This document shows, piece by piece, positions 61,394 through 64,000 of a stretch of 64,000 nucleotides of DNA. This stretch comes from Dactylellina haptotyla. Lineage: Eukaryota; Ascomycota; Orbiliomycetes; Orbiliales; Orbiliaceae. Below the pieces are notes generated by a model. That model was not told the DNA's origin. It made no database searches and worked only from the letters and a program-made list of their open reading frames with translations. Where the stretch lies: positions 2,604,001 through 2,668,000 of the forward strand of contig CM062380.1 of the NCBI GenBank assembly GCA_031310005.1, written 5' to 3'. Both the position numbers and the translations under genes were made by a program. Within the stretch, counting starts at the first letter, position 1; each line of letters starts with the position of its first letter.

Positions 61394-61873
61394 TTTCGTG
61401 GGTTACAACTTTTTGTGCCTTCAGGAGAGATGTATGAACGTCGACGTCGGCGCCGGAGAAGCTAAGCAGCGTAGGTATTTGGTATGGTTTAGTTAGCTAA
61501 GCTCTGCGCGCGGCGGGTTTGTTGGTGGGGGTGTTATTTGTGTTGTTTGTGTTTCATTTGCATTTCCACGACAACGCAACACGCGACGATCCGGTCGCGT
61601 GTGGCGGTGCAGAAAAACACCGCCACACTGACACTCACGTTGTGCGGTCCCTATGACGCAAAGCCTCACCCGCCTGCTTGTGTCCGCTGGCTCCGTTGAG
61701 ATCAAACCTTTCTTTCGTATGCACCTTTTTCGGTATCGCCAACCACAATTGTTCAACATCCTCCCCGCTTTCGTAATAGTAATATCATCTAATACAGTAA
61801 ACTACCCCTCAGTGCGAACCGTGCTGTTCACATACGCTTGTTCTCCACTGTCCTTCCCCGCCATTTTTTCACC
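61394..61873. promoter_or_regulatory. Divergent promoter between SPC24 and FIS1
   Basis: 480 nt between two start codons in opposite directions, containing the 61579-61628 compound palindrome. Both 5' leaders must lie here. No TATA box is evident. Joint regulation is inferred from spacing only. Confidence 0.5.
61579..61628. promoter_or_regulatory. Two overlapping inverted repeats in the SPC24/FIS1 promoter
   Basis: ACACGCGAC (61579-61587) and GTCGCGTGT (61594-61602) are perfect 9-bp arms around GATCCG. GTGTGGCGGTG (61599-61609) and CACCGCCACAC (61618-61628) are perfect 11-bp arms around an A-rich 8-nt loop. The two share bases 61599-61602, so only one hairpin can be complete at a time. The CGCG cores resemble Mlu-box-type cell-cycle sites. 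Confidence 0.6.
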
Positions 61874-62697
61874 ATGTCTTCCGAAAACCTGCCATGTGAG
61901 TGTACTTGCTTCATTCAGAGCCTCGGATAGCGGCTCGTGAGATCGCAAACCCGAGAGACTGACGACATCTTCCTCCTAGACGCCGCTGATGCGGAAAGGT
62001 ACTACACCGTTACCCCAACAAACCCGTAGCATGTCTAAATGCTTTCCGCGATCACGATACTAAACCCCGCTTTTTCTCCGTCCCTCGTGTAGCCCCCTGA
62101 AAGAACCCGAACTCGAAGTTCTTCGTCGCCAGTTCGAACGAGAAGGCCAATACGTCAGCATCCAGTCCAAGTTCAACTATGCATGGGGTCTCATCAAGTC
62201 CGATAAAGCCGCCGAACAGCGGTACGGTGTCAAACTGCTTACCGGTACGCCTTCTTGCCTCTGCGCTTACTCTTCTCTCGAAACCCGCTTTCTTCGCGGC
62301 GGGGTAAATGGGAAATCTAACACACTCACTCACACGATATTTGCAACATGACAGAAATCTTCCGCGATGCGCCTGAACGTCGCCGCGAATGCCTCTACTA
62401 TCTCGCATTGGGAAATTATAAGCTGGGCAACTACGCCGAGGCGCGGCGGTATAATGACCTGCTATTGGAGAAGGAGAACCAGAACATGCAGGCGATGAGC
62501 CTCAAGGGATTGATCGAAGATAGGGTCGCCAAGGGTAAGAACTCCCCGGGGTGTAATCTCGGCCTAAGGAGCTACTGGAATACCTGCTAACAACTAGTGT
62601 AGAGGGAATGCTCGGTGTCGCGATATTGAGCGGCGTCGTCATCGCGGCCGGTGTGATGGGTAGCTTTTTATACAAAGGCATAACGAAGAGGAGGTAA
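61874..62697 (+). CDS. FIS1: Mitochondrial fission protein Fis1
   Basis: Predicted 155-aa tail-anchored outer-membrane protein that recruits the fission dynamin via adaptor. Five exons: 61874-61895, 61980-61998, 62093-62244, 62355-62534 and 62603-62697. The first two coding exons are 22 and 19 nt and give MSSENLPYAADAE. The TPR-like bundle follows: [59 protein letters not shown] and [20 protein letters not shown], matching the family. The last exon encodes the anchor [20 protein letters not shown], then [10 protein letters not shown], a short basic tail usual for mitochondrial outer-membrane targeting. Length and intron phases fit. The ends of all four introns are canonical GT-AG. Confidence 0.96.
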
Positions 62698-64000
62698 TGC
62701 TACCATCTCACCACCCTCTTTTTATTTTGAGCCTTCTTCCCTTCCTCTTCTTTTTTTTTCTTTGCCTTCTGACAAGGAAAGAGGAATATCTAGTCTTTGA
62801 GTTGTCCCTCCCGATGTCACAAGCTACGGTTTGGGTTAACGCACCGGCTAGGGATAGGGACTAGAAATGGAATACCTGGATATTTGATTATAAACCGGGT
62901 TTCTGGGATTCGATTGGGTTCTTATGTCGGCAGATAAGAATTTGGGGAGGGGGTAAAACGTCAATACACAAATGTGCTACTTGTTCTTCTTGTCGGTTTG
63001 TTGATAGCATACTGTGGTCCTTTCGCTTTCTTCATGCGTCGCGAGCCTTTTCTCTTGGGAAGTCATATATGATATTGTCTAATGCAGGCGTTTTTTTTTT
63101 TCGTTCTTTTTCTTTTTTTCCCTTCCTTGTCCTTCTGCTCCTCCCCCCAATTTGTTGCCATTCTTCGTCATCACCGATTTGGTATCTGACTCGGTTGCCT
63201 ACTTGTGAGCTTTCTGGGGGCTTCTCCTGGCTGCTTCTTTACTACATCCTTTATACTTCTTCGATGTGTATATTCACGAATTCTCCTCTCTGGGTTGCTA
63301 TTTTTGTACCAAAAGTAGCCTTCGTTTGCGCTGATAGATAGAGCCAGCAAGAAATTGGTATTTATTGGTTCACCTTCAGCTACTTGTACCACAGGGTTAG
63401 ACAGTGTGAACGTGTCAAGCTGCGCGGCGAGTTAGCCTTTTTTTTGTTGGAAGGGGATCAAGTTACCGAATTGGCTTTGGATCCGTGGGGCTGCATTCTG
63501 GAAGCTTCGGTGCATACAGCCGAGGGGGTTGATTGCTCTCTTTTCATTGTGTGATCTACTTGACACCGAGGGTGGGAGGGGTTTGAGCTGAACTCCTGTG
63601 GGTCGGGGCATCGTGACGTGCTGAGAGCGAATCCCAGGATCTTATTGAGGTATAAATGGGTGCGTCTAGGCCAGGGGATTGCAGAATATCAGTAGCTACT
63701 AGTAGTATCTACGATTCCGTTTGCGGGAAGAGCCAGCCCCACCAACCACAACCCCGGCGCTCGATACTTGTCAGGCACGGTGCTAGCTAGCTACTAACTA
63801 CTTACTTACTCAAGTACTGAGCCAACGGGTTGCAAAGAAAGACAAGGTGAGAGCTTCATCACCGTCTCGAGAACTCTTGAAAAGCGATTTGGGTCTGCGA
63901 GCAAGTGGGTGCGTATGTATGAGAGTGTGGCGGGGGCTGTGGCTAGCATGATATCATCACACCCGCCGGTCACTGCTACATCATCTCCGAATCCGAAGGC
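62698..64000. other. 3' flank of FIS1 and spacer to the window edge
   Basis: T- and C/T-rich sequence to about 63150, with T-runs at 62750 and 63090, then mixed sequence. No recognisable coding region, RNA gene or repeat is present. The short frames here lack any motif. Confidence 0.45.

Overview
The window is nuclear DNA of a filamentous ascomycete (Pezizomycotina). The genes carry many short GT-AG introns, mostly about 45-150 nt. Ribosomal protein L25/uL23 ends in the '...[13 protein letters not shown]' form of filamentous ascomycetes, and there is a CYP52-type P450 and several fungus-only proteins. I cannot fix the class from sequence alone. Gene density is low (16 protein genes in 64 kb). 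Spacers reach 7 kb and hold pyrimidine tracts and microsatellites. I saw no reverse transcriptase, transposase, rRNA, complete tRNA or CRISPR array.

Layout. 0.8-5.6 kb: a membrane nucleotide pyrophosphatase/phosphodiesterase (+) converges with a seven-exon CYP52-like P450 (-). 5.6-10.6 kb: a long spacer. 10.6-12.7 kb: a degenerate protein-kinase-like gene whose 3' end lies in a 100-nt inverted-repeat structure. 15.1-18.2 kb: RPL25 (-) with an inverted telomere-repeat-like motif upstream, then the PIG-H/Gpi15 subunit (+). 20.4-24.6 kb: an unrecognised 378-aa gene and an Sds3/Dep1-like Rpd3L deacetylase subunit. 24.6-31.6 kb: a 7-kb spacer. 31.7-34.3 kb: an unrecognised 859-aa gene. 39.0-42.6 kb: the GPI inositol-deacylase BST1. 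43.7-48.8 kb: RRG7 (-), END3 (+) and IRC3 (-), packed tightly. 50.2-52.0 kb: an unrecognised 551-aa gene (-). 54.9-56.3 kb: a secreted acidic protein with an in-frame TAG that may be spliced out. 56.7-62.7 kb: PMS1 (+), SPC24 (-) and FIS1 (+).

Most genes are unrelated housekeeping functions. Two act on GPI anchors: PIG-H at the first step and BST1 on the finished anchor. Three act in or on mitochondria: RRG7, IRC3 and FIS1. RRG7/END3 and SPC24/FIS1 are divergent pairs with short shared promoters.

Exon joins were built by hand from frame, GT-AG sites and family alignment, and reading phase was checked across every junction. The most interesting non-coding signals are the nested inverted repeats at the kinase 3' end and the two overlapping palindromes between SPC24 and FIS1. 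The most interesting gene-structure signals are runs of microexons (15-35 nt) in the P450 and FIS1 and the TAG/in-frame-intron ambiguity at 56.0 kb.
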